This document shows, one piece after another, positions 54,155 through 63,004 of a stretch of DNA of 64,000 nt (position 1 is its first letter; every line of letters starts with the position of its first letter). This DNA is from Bacillaceae bacterium OF18-1A (GTDB lineage Bacteria > Bacillota > Bacilli > Bacillales > Bacillaceae_G). The position numbers and the translations under genes are program-made. The notes beneath the pieces are model-generated. The model saw only the letters and a program-made list of their open reading frames with translations, searched no databases and had not been told where the DNA came from. The stretch spans positions 124,001-188,000 of the forward strand of contig JAQEWB010000001.1 in NCBI GenBank assembly GCA_027694045.1, given 5' to 3'.

Positions 54155-54802
54155 ATGAAAACAGTATTACTAACAGGATTCGATCCGTTCGGCGGAGAAA
54201 GCATTAACCCAGCTTGGGAAGTAGCGAAAAGCTTACATGAAAAAACAATCGGAGAATACAAGATTATTAGTAAACAAGTCCCAACTGTATTTCATAAATC
54301 AATCAGCACATTAAAAGAGTATATAGAACAACTAAATCCTGAAATCATTATATGTATTGGACAGGCTGGGGGCAGACCAGATGTAACGATAGAGCGTGTC
54401 GCAATTAATATTGACGACGCAAGAATTGCGGATAATGAAGGGAATCAGCCGGTAGATGTATCGGTCATAGAAGAAGGGCCAGTTGCGTACTGGTCAACAC
54501 TTCCTATGAAAGCAATCGTAAAAAAACTTCGTGAAGAAGGCATACCAGCTTCCATTTCACAAACTGCAGGTACATTCGTTTGTAATCATATATTTTACGG
54601 ACTTATGCATGAAATAAAGAAACAGGATCAGAAAATAAAAGGCGGGTTTATTCACATTCCGTTCTTACCAGAACAAGCGAGTAATTATCCAGGGCAACCG
54701 AGTATGTCACTTTCTACTATTCGTAAAGGGATAGAATTGGCGATTGAGGTAGCGACGGAAGTTGAGGTAGATATTGTAGAGGTTGGGGGCGCGACGCATT
54801 AA
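54155..54802 (+). CDS. pcp: Pyrrolidone-carboxylate peptidase (pyroglutamyl peptidase I)
   Basis: 215 aa, C15 family. Triad: Glu in [20 protein letters not shown], Cys in [14 protein letters not shown] and His in [14 protein letters not shown]. It clips N-terminal 5-oxoproline (pyroglutamate) from peptides in the cytoplasm, feeding PxpABC. ATG 54155 follows TAGGAGGGTG. Last gene of the operon. Confidence 0.96.
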   Translation: MKTVLLTGFDPFGGESINPAWEVAKSLHEKTIGEYKIISKQVPTVFHKSISTLKEYIEQLNPEIIICIGQAGGRPDVTIERVAINIDDARIADNEGNQPVDVSVIEEGPVAYWSTLPMKAIVKKLREEGIPASISQTAGTFVCNHIFYGLMHEIKKQDQKIKGGFIHIPFLPEQASNYPGQPSMSLSTIRKGIELAIEVATEVEVDIVEVGGATH

Positions 54803-54821
54803 GTGAAAAGCATGTGAAGGA

Positions 54822-54848
54822 AAGAGGGCTGGTGCAGCCTTCTTTTTG
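54822..54848 (+). terminator. Probable terminator of the pxp-pcp operon
   Basis: Imperfect stem AGAGGGCTG-GTG-CAGCCTTCT then TTTTT. Confidence 0.6.
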
Positions 54849-54965
54849 TATTTGTATTATGTAATTGAAGATGCAGTATAGAATATAAAGGGAAAGGTTG
54901 TAATTTCAAAACTGATAAATTTAAATATAAGTACGGTAAGGTGTAACATTTATTTAATTTTTATA

Positions 54966-54999
54966 AAAAAAGAGTAACCCGTTTGGCTACTCTTCCCAT
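54966..54999 (-). terminator. Terminator of the POT transporter gene
   Basis: AAAAAGAGTA-ACCCGTTTGGC-TACTCTT hairpin, oriented for the minus-strand gene or for both. Confidence 0.7.
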
Positions 55000-55034
55000 A
55001 GAAACTTGTATTTGTTCATTTCAATAAGAGACGG

Positions 55035-56522
55035 TTATTGAAGTCCCTTCATGAAATTTTGGATTTTTGGTGATAATGCAAACAGTAGGATGCTAACTAA
55101 AATGGAGACAGCACCAATAACACCAAAGTAAATTACTTCTGTTGCAGGATTATACAGTTTAACAACTTGGGCATTTATTGCTTGCGCAGACGCAGTTGAT
55201 AAGAACCATAAGCTCATAGTTTGCGAAGAGAAAGCAGCTGGAGCCAGCTTTGTCGTTATTGATAACCCTGAAGGAGATAAACAAACTTCTCCAATTACAA
55301 TTAAAAAGAAGCTAAGGACTAACCACATAGGATTCACTAAAGAGTGAGTACCGTTGATTAGAGCTGGAATAATCATAACTAAGAATGATAAACCTGCAAA
55401 TAATAATCCAATAGCGAATTTTTTTGCCGTTGAAGGCTGATTCTTGCCTAACTTTATCCAAATCCATGCGAAAATTGGGGCAAGCGTTACGATAAAGATT
55501 GGACTTAATGATTGGAACCAAGCGGAATGCAATGTAATTCCATTGAACTGTAATTGAGTTCGTTGATCCGCGTATGTTGCTAAGATAATAGCACCTTGTT
55601 CTTGTATAGACCAAAATATTGTAGCTGCAATAAAGAGTGGTATATACGCAAGAATACGAGATTGCTCTACTTTTGTTGTTTTAGGACTACGATACATATA
55701 AATGAAATAATAGGTTGGAATAACAATCCCTAAGATACTAATCAAGAATGTAAAACGATTTATAGTTAACAACCCAGTTGGAATTGTAACCACACCTAGC
55801 AATGCTAATACAACCAGACCAATACTGAAATACTTAATAGTCTTTTTTCTTTCCGAATCTGATAATGGATTAGGGACTTTTGTACCAATTAGACCAAGGT
55901 TTTTCTGTTTTGTTCCAACAAATACCCCTAACCCAACTGCCATACCAACTGCCGCAACTCCAAAACCAAGGTGGAAATTATATTGCTGACCTAATGTTCC
56001 GACAACTAAAGGTGCAACTAGGGCACCTAAGTTAATACCCATGTAGAATACACTGAACCCTGAGTCACGACGTGCATCTGTTTCACTGTATAAACTTCCT
56101 ACGATATTCGATATGTTAGGCTTTAACAACCCTGTTCCTAGAATTAAGAAGACCATAGAGATAAATAACGCACTTTTACTACCCGGTAAAGCTAAAATAA
56201 GATGGCCAATCATAATTAAAACGCCACCAAAGAATACGGTTTTACTTGGACCAAATAAACGATCCGATATCCATCCACCGATAATACTAGACATGAACAG
56301 TAAGGAACCGTAAATTGCCATTATCGAGGTTGCAGTAGATTGATCAATTCCTAATCCACCTTTTGCGACCGAATAGTACATATAATACAGCAAAATAGCT
56401 CTCATTCCGTAATGAGAAAACCTTTCCCAAAACTCAGTGAAGAATAAAGTGAATAATCCTTTTGGATGTCCAAAGAATCCTGTTTGAGGAATGCTTTGAA
56501 CAAGTTCGTTTTTTTCTTTCAT
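55035..56522 (-). CDS. POT/PTR family di- and tripeptide:proton symporter
   Basis: 495 aa with about 14 helices. Signatures: FFTEFWERFSHYGMRAILLY (the ExxER motif on helix 1), DRLFGPSKTVFFGGVLIMIG and FSVFYMGINLGALVAPLVVG (PTR2 signature). It imports short peptides with protons, like DtpT. Next to the pcp operon it could supply the pyroglutamyl peptides that Pcp opens, though it is transcribed from the opposite strand. Minus-strand AAGGGGAAA precedes the ATG. Confidence 0.93.
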   Translation of the reverse strand: MKEKNELVQSIPQTGFFGHPKGLFTLFFTEFWERFSHYGMRAILLYYMYYSVAKGGLGIDQSTATSIMAIYGSLLFMSSIIGGWISDRLFGPSKTVFFGGVLIMIGHLILALPGSKSALFISMVFLILGTGLLKPNISNIVGSLYSETDARRDSGFSVFYMGINLGALVAPLVVGTLGQQYNFHLGFGVAAVGMAVGLGVFVGTKQKNLGLIGTKVPNPLSDSERKKTIKYFSIGLVVLALLGVVTIPTGLLTINRFTFLISILGIVIPTYYFIYMYRSPKTTKVEQSRILAYIPLFIAATIFWSIQEQGAIILATYADQRTQLQFNGITLHSAWFQSLSPIFIVTLAPIFAWIWIKLGKNQPSTAKKFAIGLLFAGLSFLVMIIPALINGTHSLVNPMWLVLSFFLIVIGEVCLSPSGLSITTKLAPAAFSSQTMSLWFLSTASAQAINAQVVKLYNPATEVIYFGVIGAVSILVSILLFALSPKIQNFMKGLQ

Positions 56523-56614
56523 AATGTTAATATTTCCCCTTGTTAATTTTTGATATTATACAAGTATAACTTAAGAGACTCCTAGTAGTCCATAACTATC
56601 TAATCCCATTGATG

Positions 56615-56643
56615 AAGAAAAGCAGCCTTCTGGCTGCTTTCTA
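56615..56643. terminator. Hairpin in the intergenic region upstream of the POT gene
   Basis: AGAAAAGCAGCC-TTCT-GGCTGCTTTCT; good stem but few T after it. May terminate the vanished methyltransferase gene. Confidence 0.5.
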
Positions 56644-56730
56644 AATGAATTGAAAAATCGCCATTTGCTTATTAGACACACATTTCACTGAATCTATCTC
56701 TAAACAATCCAAATTTGATTGTGAGAGTGC

Positions 56731-56868
56731 TTACACCATATATTGTCGACTTAATGGTCTATAAGGCGGAATAACATATGTATCTGAAACACTCATTAAC
56801 CTTAAGCATTCTCGAACCGTTAACTCTCTATTTTCTTTCGGATGAATAAACTCGCTACCATAACATAA
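56731..56868 (-). pseudogene. Remnant of a cytosine-5 DNA methyltransferase gene
   Basis: Between two stops on the minus strand lies LCYGSEFIHPKENRELTVRE followed by CLRLMSVSDTYVIPPYRPLS and RQYMV. This is the C-terminal block of a C5-MTase: motif IX (RELTVRECLRLMSVPDTY) and the approach to motif X, where IGNGVPVxLA would follow QY. Motif X is destroyed by the stop. No other MTase motif (PCQ, ENV) is seen nearby. A leftover of a lost restriction-modification or solitary MTase gene. Confidence 0.72.
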
Positions 56869-57029
56869 TCAGTTGTGAATTTATTGAACAGTAGTTATCT
56901 TGGAAACTTTAATTACGCCCACAAAAATTAGGTTTAGATAATGCAACGTAGTAAGTAAACCGAATTGTACAACACCTACTGTAAACAACTGGTATAATAA
57001 ATATAGGAAAATACATAGAGGTGATTTTT
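56869..57029. other. Intergenic region before the sirtuin gene, with a bcr1-like scrap
   Basis: GGAAACTTTAATTACGCCCA at 56902-56921 resembles the GTGAAACTTTAATTAGCCC end of bcr1 and may be a decayed fragment. The rest shows only the promoter region of the next gene. Confidence 0.35.
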
Positions 57030-57755
57030 GTGCAATTTGAAGAAGTACGCTCAATTTTAGAAAAAGCGAAGAAAATTACAGTGTTAACAGGGGCTGGCGC
57101 AAGTACGGAAAGTGGTATCCCTGATTTTCGTTCGGCAAACGGATTATACGCTGATGCGAATGTAGAGATGTATTTATCAAGAGGATATTATAACAGAAGT
57201 CCGAAAGAGTTTTGGAAGCATTATAAAGAAATCTTTCAAATTAATACGTTTCATCAATATAAGGCAAATCGTGGACATCGCTTTTTAGCTGAGCTAGAAG
57301 AGCAAGGAAAAGATATAACGATTTTAACGCAAAATATTGACGGTTTACATCAATTAGGTGGTAGTAAACATGTTATTGATTTACACGGTACACTGCAAAC
57401 GGCACATTGTCCGAAGTGTAAAACAGGTTATGATTTACAATATATGATCGATCATGAAGTACCACGCTGCGAGAAGTGTAACTTCATTTTAAATCCAGAT
57501 GTTGTTTTATACGGAGATACGCTGCCACAATATCAAAATGCGGTGAAACGTTTATATGAGACAGATGTACTTATCGTTATGGGAACGTCATTAAAAGTAC
57601 AACCTGTCGCATCGTTCCCGGAAATTGCAAAGAGGGAAGTAGGGGCAACGACAATTTTAGTAAATGAAGAACAAACAGGACAAGAATATAACTTCGATTT
57701 TGTTTTTCAAGAAAAGATTGGTAAATTTGTTGAGAGGTTCTCTTCAAGGAAATAG
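57030..57755 (+). CDS. NAD-dependent protein deacylase (sirtuin, SIR2)
   Basis: 241 aa from GTG 57030, which follows AGAGGTG; the GTG at 57021 is part of that signal. Motifs: VLTGAGASTESGIPDFRSAN (NAD site), TQNIDGLHQLGG, catalytic His in VIDLHGTLQTAHC, a Zn finger CPKC...CEKC (about 129-150), and MGTSLKVQPVASFP. It removes acyl groups from lysines using NAD. This is the class U type seen in Bacilli (SrtN of B. subtilis). Single gene with a strong terminator. Confidence 0.93.
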   Translation: MQFEEVRSILEKAKKITVLTGAGASTESGIPDFRSANGLYADANVEMYLSRGYYNRSPKEFWKHYKEIFQINTFHQYKANRGHRFLAELEEQGKDITILTQNIDGLHQLGGSKHVIDLHGTLQTAHCPKCKTGYDLQYMIDHEVPRCEKCNFILNPDVVLYGDTLPQYQNAVKRLYETDVLIVMGTSLKVQPVASFPEIAKREVGATTILVNEEQTGQEYNFDFVFQEKIGKFVERFSSRK

Positions 57756-57774
57756 GTTGTTACGAATGAAGTAC

Positions 57775-57816
57775 AAAAAAGCGTTAAATCTTTTAAAGGA
57801 TTTAACGCTTTTTTCT
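57775..57816 (+). terminator. Terminator after the sirtuin gene
   Basis: AAAAAAGCGTTAAATC / GATTTAACGCTTTTTT stem. Confidence 0.93.
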
Positions 57817-58076
57817 TTTAGATGCTATTCATGTTATTACTGATTCTGGGAATGGTAATAAATAGGATATAAAATCCAAAAACTGAAAATTAAATCTTTT
57901 CTTTCTTTTGTAATTAATATAAAATTCTATATATATCATATAAATAAATTTGATACATAATGATGTATTTCGGATTGCCTACTCGGAACAGCCTAGATGG
58001 TAAGGGTTAATAATTGGAGGGGATGGCCTTCCTCTAATTAAAGTTAAATGTTATTAGAATGAAGCGAGGGAGCGAA
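57817..58076 (+). promoter_or_regulatory. Long leader region of the PBP gene
   Basis: About 260 bases without a gene. An imperfect hairpin AATTGGAGGGG-ATGGCC-TTCCTCTAATT lies at 58012-58038, close to the start codon. It has no T-run and no T-box or riboswitch core that I recognise. Confidence 0.35.
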
Positions 58077-60224
58077 ATGAGGCAGAAAAAGGAGAAACAG
58101 AAACAGCCGAAAAAGAAAAAGACTCATATTCCATTTCGGTTAAATGTACTATTTTTTATCGTCTTTCTTTTATTTTCAGCTATTATCATTCAATTAGGTA
58201 AAGTACAAATCATTGATGGAGAAACGTATAGAAATGAAGTGAATAAAAAGGAAGATGTGACGGTGAGTACTCCGGTTCCTAGAGGGAAGATGTATGATCG
58301 GGAAGGTCAAGTGATTGTAAATAATAAACCGTTACGAACTGTTACATATACGAAAATGAAAGGAGTAGACTCGAAAGAGGTTTTACAAGTAGCAAGGGAT
58401 TTAGCGAAGCTAATCGAAATGCCGCAAGAGGATATGGATAAGTTAACGGAGACTGATAAGAAAGATTTTTGGATGCAGTTAAATGAAAAGCGTGCTATGG
58501 CAAAAGTAACGAAAGAAGATGAGAGTAAATTTAGGCAACAAGAAATAGAAGGGAAAGAATTAGATAAAAAAGTAGAAGAGTTACGCCGAGAAAGAATTAC
58601 ACAAGAAGAATTAAATGAGCTTTCAAAAGATGATATAGAAGTGTTAGCAATTAAAGGTAAAATGAATGCTGGATATAAAATGACGCCACAAATCGTTAAA
58701 AAAGATGTGAGTCAAAATGAATATGCAGTTGTTAGTGAAAGATTGGCAAGCTTACCGGGGGTGGATACGACAGTAGATTGGGAACGTGAATACCCAAATG
58801 ATAAAATACTGCGCTCTATACTCGGTAGTGTTTCTAATGAAAATGAAGGATTGCCAAGAGATCAGTTAGATTATTATTTAGTGCGAGATTATAACCGAAA
58901 TGACCGCATTGGTAAGAGTTACATTGAAAAACAATATGAAGATGCACTACATGGAACGAAAGAACAGTCTAAAAATATTACGGATAAAGAAGGAAATATT
59001 ATTCGAACTGAAAAAGTGGCAAAAGGAAAAAGTGGAAATAATTTAATGTTAACAGTTGATATGGAACTGCAGAAAAAGGTAGAGGAAAGTCTTGAAAAGA
59101 ATTTACGAGCATTTCATTCTTCAGAGCCGATGATGGATCGAGCATTCGTTGTAATGATGAACCCGAAAAACGGTCAAATTTTATCAATGGCAGGAAAAAG
59201 AATTGTAAATAAAGACGGTGAGATGCAAATAGAAGACTATGCTTTAGGAACGATGACAAGTTCTTATGAATTAGGATCAACTGTGAAAGGCGCTACGTTA
59301 TTAACTGGATACCAAACAGAAGCGATTAAACCGTATACCCACTTCCTCGATGCACCAATGTACTTTAAAGGAAGTTCTAAGCCGAAGAAATCGTGGAAAG
59401 AATTTGGTGATATTGATGATTTAAGAGCTTTACAAGTATCGTCGAACGTTTATATGTTTAATACAGCCTTAAAAATGGCTGGTATTGATTATGTGCCAAA
59501 CAATCCGCTAGATATTAAAAAAGAGACTTTTAATCAAATGCGCTATTATTTTAGACAATTTGGATTAGGAGTGCTGACTGGTATTGATTTACCGAATGAA
59601 TCGCTTGGACAAATAGGTAGAACAGATCATATACCAGGATTTTTACTTGATTATGCGATTGGACAATATGATACATATACGCCGCTACAGCTTGCCCAAT
59701 ATATTTCAACAATCGCAAATGGCGGTTACCGAATGAAACCACAAATTGTACAAGAGATTAGAGAACAACCAAACCGCCCAGAGGATGTCGGAAAAGTAAT
59801 TCGATCGATTGAACCAGTTATTTTAAATCGAGTGGATATGGACACTACATATATTAATCATGTAAAAGAAGGATTTAGAAGAGTATTTCAAGAAGCTGAC
59901 GGAACAGGTACCGGAACGTTTAAAGGGTTACCATATAAGCCGGCCGGAAAAACAGGAACAGCTGAAACCGTATACGGCGGGGAAAGTGATATTGGAAGAG
60001 ATGAGAATTATAACCGAAAAAAATGTTATAATTTAACTCTTGCCGGCTATGCGCCATATGACGCTGATCCGGAAGTAGCTTTTTCAGTTGTTGTACCATG
60101 GGTAAATGATGATAAATCCGGAATTAATTCCGCGATAGGTAAAGAAAGTTTGGATGCGTATTTTGAATTAAAAGCGAAACGATCAAATCCAGCCCCAATA
60201 GAACAGCAGAATAAGGAACAGTAA
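58077..60224 (+). CDS. Class B penicillin-binding protein (transpeptidase)
   Basis: 715 aa from ATG 58077 (MRQKKEKQKQPKKKKTH), behind GCGAGGGAGCG. A highly basic cytoplasmic head, one anchor helix (LNVLFFIVFLLFSAIIIQLG), a PBP dimer domain (PRGKMYDREGQVIVNNKPLR) with a charged helical insert at about 115-215, then the transpeptidase: SxxK in LGSTVKGATLL, SxN in QVSSNVYMF and KTG in PAGKTGTAETV. It cross-links peptidoglycan; the build is like PBP2A/PbpH-PbpA elongation types or PBP3. A beta-lactam target. Confidence 0.9.
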   Translation: MRQKKEKQKQPKKKKTHIPFRLNVLFFIVFLLFSAIIIQLGKVQIIDGETYRNEVNKKEDVTVSTPVPRGKMYDREGQVIVNNKPLRTVTYTKMKGVDSKEVLQVARDLAKLIEMPQEDMDKLTETDKKDFWMQLNEKRAMAKVTKEDESKFRQQEIEGKELDKKVEELRRERITQEELNELSKDDIEVLAIKGKMNAGYKMTPQIVKKDVSQNEYAVVSERLASLPGVDTTVDWEREYPNDKILRSILGSVSNENEGLPRDQLDYYLVRDYNRNDRIGKSYIEKQYEDALHGTKEQSKNITDKEGNIIRTEKVAKGKSGNNLMLTVDMELQKKVEESLEKNLRAFHSSEPMMDRAFVVMMNPKNGQILSMAGKRIVNKDGEMQIEDYALGTMTSSYELGSTVKGATLLTGYQTEAIKPYTHFLDAPMYFKGSSKPKKSWKEFGDIDDLRALQVSSNVYMFNTALKMAGIDYVPNNPLDIKKETFNQMRYYFRQFGLGVLTGIDLPNESLGQIGRTDHIPGFLLDYAIGQYDTYTPLQLAQYISTIANGGYRMKPQIVQEIREQPNRPEDVGKVIRSIEPVILNRVDMDTTYINHVKEGFRRVFQEADGTGTGTFKGLPYKPAGKTGTAETVYGGESDIGRDENYNRKKCYNLTLAGYAPYDADPEVAFSVVVPWVNDDKSGINSAIGKESLDAYFELKAKRSNPAPIEQQNKEQ

Positions 60225-60229
60225 AAATA

Positions 60230-60270
60230 GTATCACTGCATAGAAACATATTGTGCAGTGATACATTTTT
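60230..60270 (+). terminator. Terminator after the PBP gene
   Basis: GTATCACTGCA / TGCAGTGATAC with TTTTTT. Confidence 0.9.
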
Positions 60271-60306
60271 TGAGTTAAAAAGCATTTGAATAAGGAGGGA
60301 ACAGAT

Positions 60307-60828
60307 ATGAAAGAGGAGATTAAGGGCGGCTGGGGGAAGTACATATTATTTATTTTTGTCATGGTAATAGCATACAATTCTTTTACGTTATGTAAGGTAG
60401 AAGGAAAATCGATGCAGCCGACTTTATATGAAGAAGACTACGTATTTGTAAATAAAGTAGCCGTACATTTTTCAAACTTACAGCACGGAGAAATTGTTAT
60501 TATTAAAGAAGAAGATGAGTCGAAATATTATGTAAAACGTGTAATAGGACTCCCTGGTGACGTAATTAACATAACGAATGGAACTGTATATGTAAACGAT
60601 AAAAAACAAGAAGAACCATATACAAACAAAGATTTATTCAACAATACACAAGTGTTCTATAACTTTCAAAAGACAAAAATCCCACCAAATAAGTTATTTG
60701 TAATGGGAGACAATCGCGAACATAGTAGGGATAGTCGCAATGGTTTAGGCTATATTGAAGAGGATAACGTAATTGGAAAAGTAGAATTTGTGTATTATCC
60801 TTTTTCAAAAATGAAAATACTAGACTAG
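60307..60828 (+). CDS. Type I signal peptidase (second)
   Basis: 173 aa from ATG 60307 behind AAGGAGGGAAC. Anchor helix YILFIFVMVIAYNSF; Ser in EGKSMQPTLYEEDYVFVNKV; Lys in YYVKRVIGLPGDVINITN; box E MGDNREHSRDSRNGLGYIEE. Catalytically complete. Not the archaeal/ER type SipW, since the Lys is present. Confidence 0.93.
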   Translation: MKEEIKGGWGKYILFIFVMVIAYNSFTLCKVEGKSMQPTLYEEDYVFVNKVAVHFSNLQHGEIVIIKEEDESKYYVKRVIGLPGDVINITNGTVYVNDKKQEEPYTNKDLFNNTQVFYNFQKTKIPPNKLFVMGDNREHSRDSRNGLGYIEEDNVIGKVEFVYYPFSKMKILD

Positions 60829-60921
60829 TTTAGTGTTTTTATATTCCTTAAAAAACAATAATTAGATGCTTTTATAACCGGAATGAAGTTAACGGTTAAG
60901 GAATAGAAAGGAACTGATCGC

Positions 60922-61446
60922 ATGTATAAGTACACAATTTGTTTCATTAGAAAAGGAAATGAAATACTCTTATTGAATAGAAATAAAAAGCCGAATATGG
61001 GCATGTGGAATGGTGTTGGAGGAAAAATTGAAGATAATGAAACGCCATATGAAGGAATAATTAGAGAAACGTTTGAGGAAACAGGCATAGATCTTCCAAG
61101 TGTAACGTTTAAAGGGAATGTGGTTTTTAAAAGTAAGGACGAGCCTCGAGGTAGTGAAGGGATGTATGTATTCCTTGCTGATTTGCCAGATGGAGTACGT
61201 ATAGATACACCATTAAGTACGGCTGAAGGGTTATTAGAATGGAAAGAAATTAATTGGATATTAGATGGTGATAATAGGGGTGTAGTTAGTAATTTACTAA
61301 AATACTTACCAAGAGTATTAACAGAAGATAATAAGTTAGAGCATATATTCACGTATGATAACCGGAATATAATTGATTATACAACTACATTTTTGACAGA
61401 AGATGATACGAACAAACGATATGAAAAACAACTCGTTTCTCAATAG
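60922..61446 (+). CDS. Nudix hydrolase (MutT/8-oxo-dGTP diphosphatase-like)
   Basis: 174 aa. The Nudix box begins GVGGKIEDNETPYEGIIRET and continues FEETGIDLP (about residues 33-62). The LNRNKKPNMGMWNGVGGKIE wording is that of MutT/MTH1-like sanitising enzymes. ATG 60922 follows AAAGGAAC. Closed by a terminator. Confidence 0.9.
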   Translation: MYKYTICFIRKGNEILLLNRNKKPNMGMWNGVGGKIEDNETPYEGIIRETFEETGIDLPSVTFKGNVVFKSKDEPRGSEGMYVFLADLPDGVRIDTPLSTAEGLLEWKEINWILDGDNRGVVSNLLKYLPRVLTEDNKLEHIFTYDNRNIIDYTTTFLTEDDTNKRYEKQLVSQ

Positions 61447-61451
61447 AAGGG

Positions 61452-61489
61452 GATAAGAGCAATCGGTATTTTAGATTGCTCTTATCTTT
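61452..61489 (+). terminator. Terminator after the MutT-like gene
   Basis: GATAAGAGCAAT / ATTGCTCTTATC perfect stem, then TTTCTTT. Confidence 0.9.
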
Positions 61490-61559
61490 CTTTACTTCTA
61501 AAACGGTAACACCATGTTGCTCTAACCAACTACACACCATTTTCAGTGTAGTCCCTTTA

Positions 61560-61670
61560 TTAAGTAATTTCGTCCATTTTGTATTCCAAAATATCACCTG
61601 GTTGACAGTCCAATGTCTTACATATTGACGATTGTTTAGCTTCATCGAAATAATGCTGTAGACCTTTCAT
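61560..61670 (-). pseudogene. Remnant of a small HTH (XRE/YozG-like) regulator gene
   Basis: A 36-codon minus-strand frame reads MKGLQHYFDEAKQSSICKTL then DCQPGDILEYKMDEIT and TAA. ICKTLDCQPGDILEY is the last helix and tail of the HTH_26 type XRE regulators, which are normally about 70 aa. The recognition helix is missing and there is no ribosome site, so this is probably an internally deleted copy. Confidence 0.55.
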
Positions 61671-61727
61671 TGAAGAAGGGGAATATTGGGGGAAATATGT
61701 TTGTTATTGCTTTATTCAAAAGAAAGA

Positions 61728-61765
61728 AACGCTTATGCTTCATTTTTGAAACATAAGCGTTTTTG
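61728..61765. terminator. Terminator beside the AlkC-like gene
   Basis: AAACGCTTATG / CATAAGCGTTT stem with a 13-base loop; usable for the minus-strand gene. Confidence 0.75.
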
Positions 61766-61775
61766 TTTAAAATAC

Positions 61776-62546
61776 TCAAAAAGAAAAATCCTTTGGTAAA
61801 GTACCATTTTTAATCACCGTTCGTAACCCATGTTTTATAATCCAAGAGTTAACAGGATGCTGTTTATCACGTAATTGCTGCACCCATTGAAAGACGAGTT
61901 CTTTATCTTCTTTCGTAATATCGTTAATATGATTGGCTACAGATTTTTGAACGTATTTAGAAGGATCGTTCATTAATGGTTCAAGAAGCTGTAAATTGTT
62001 CTTAAAGTCACCTTTTAATGCTCCCGTTTTTTTCGCCCAAGGAAGCCTTGGTCTAGTGCCTTCGGAAACTAATCTCCTAATGTGGCTGTTTTCATCGTGA
62101 ATCCACTGTTGTAATATATGTAGCGTCTCTTCATGGTATGTTTCAAGGAAAGGCCGAATGGCATATTCAGCAGTATTTCTTTTCGTTATTTCATACATTG
62201 CATGGAATGAGGATTCAAAATCGTTAAGCCCATATTTTTCAACGTATTTTGCAAGAGGCATGTACATATATCCGTTTGTAAATGTGCCTACTTCTGTTGT
62301 ATTTTCTGGCCCCAATGTTTTTAGTAATATATGTATTGCTTCCTTAAAATTTTTTTGTAATGCAGTGTGTAATTCATCTGCTATTACTTCAATACGTTGC
62401 TTTAATTCTAAACCTTCAACTTTACATGTTACAGAAGATACAAAGTTTTTTTTAGAGAAATTAGGGGCGTATTTACAAATGGAATCAGCCATTTTTTCTG
62501 CTAATTCTTCATTAAATAAAAATTTTAACGGAACGTATTTACCCAT
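61776..62546 (-). CDS. AlkC-like DNA alkylation repair protein (HEAT-repeat)
   Basis: 256 aa, mostly helical. WIHDENSHIRRLVSEGTRPR followed by LPWAKK is the hallmark of the AlkC/COG4335 group, HEAT-like DNA glycosylases that remove 3-methyladenine and 3-methylcytosine. DPSKYVQKSVANHINDI is a second HEAT repeat. The N-terminal FNEELAEKMADSICK also fits. AlkD is the related alternative but lacks the RPRLPW motif. Minus-strand AGGTGAAAAG precedes the ATG. Confidence 0.87.
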   Translation of the reverse strand: MGKYVPLKFLFNEELAEKMADSICKYAPNFSKKNFVSSVTCKVEGLELKQRIEVIADELHTALQKNFKEAIHILLKTLGPENTTEVGTFTNGYMYMPLAKYVEKYGLNDFESSFHAMYEITKRNTAEYAIRPFLETYHEETLHILQQWIHDENSHIRRLVSEGTRPRLPWAKKTGALKGDFKNNLQLLEPLMNDPSKYVQKSVANHINDITKEDKELVFQWVQQLRDKQHPVNSWIIKHGLRTVIKNGTLPKDFSF

Positions 62547-62579
62547 CTTTTCACCTCAGTGGTTACATAAAAACAATTT

Positions 62580-62885
62580 TTATTTTTTAATTGATAATCC
62601 ATAAACTAAAGTCTCACTTGGAGTCGTAATACTAAAACCAGTCGTCTTATAATCAAGTTTCACCGTATTACCAGTGTAGTCTTTCGTAAATGAGTCCATT
62701 TGTACGATAAAATCTGCGTCTTCATATACAACATCATCTGCATGATATGTATCCCAAACTAAATCTACATCAACGAAAATACTACAAGAGTTCGTCATTG
62801 TTCCTCTAATGCGAATGATCTTTTTATCTTCACGTTCTAGTCTATGTATAGCTGTTTTTGCTTCATCAGTAATACGAATGTTCAT
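62580..62885 (-). CDS. HesB-like (Fe-S biosynthesis fold) protein
   Basis: 101 aa starting MNIRITDEAKTAIHRLERED at 62885; a longer frame reaches 62975 but its added residues look non-coding. The HesB/IscA-like fold is seen in the strand order and in VDVDLVWDTYHADDVVYEDA. The three conserved cysteines of true IscA carriers are absent, only one Cys (TNSCSIF) being present, so it belongs to the Cys-poor Bacillus HesB_2 group with unknown role. Confidence 0.8.
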   Translation of the reverse strand: MNIRITDEAKTAIHRLEREDKKIIRIRGTMTNSCSIFVDVDLVWDTYHADDVVYEDADFIVQMDSFTKDYTGNTVKLDYKTTGFSITTPSETLVYGLSIKK

Positions 62886-62965
62886 GAAATCCCAACCTTT
62901 ATTTATATTTCCTTTATTATTGCAAAAACAAGAGCAATAGGGAAGTAAAGAGATTTGTAACAAAA

Positions 62966-62995
62966 AAACGAGCAAACCATTTTGTTTGCTCGTTT
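62966..62995. terminator. Terminator after the permease gene
   Basis: AACGAGCAAAC / GTTTGCTCGTT stem with T-rich flank, at the 3' end of the minus-strand permease. Confidence 0.88.
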
Positions 62996-63004
62996 CATTT
63001 TATT

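Noticed and set aside
57817..58076. Possible T-box or riboswitch before the PBP gene.
   Set aside because: No T-box sequence, no terminator/antiterminator pair and no known aptamer core; only one imperfect hairpin.
61385..61645. 86-codon minus-strand open frame overlapping the end of the MutT-like gene.
   Set aside because: It runs through a perfect terminator stem and into another gene; the HTH-like frame in the same region reads as true protein.
62886..62975. Upstream extension of the HesB-like protein.
   Set aside because: The extra residues are low-complexity and Cys/Leu-rich with no ribosome site, and the HesB fold starts at MNIRITDEA.
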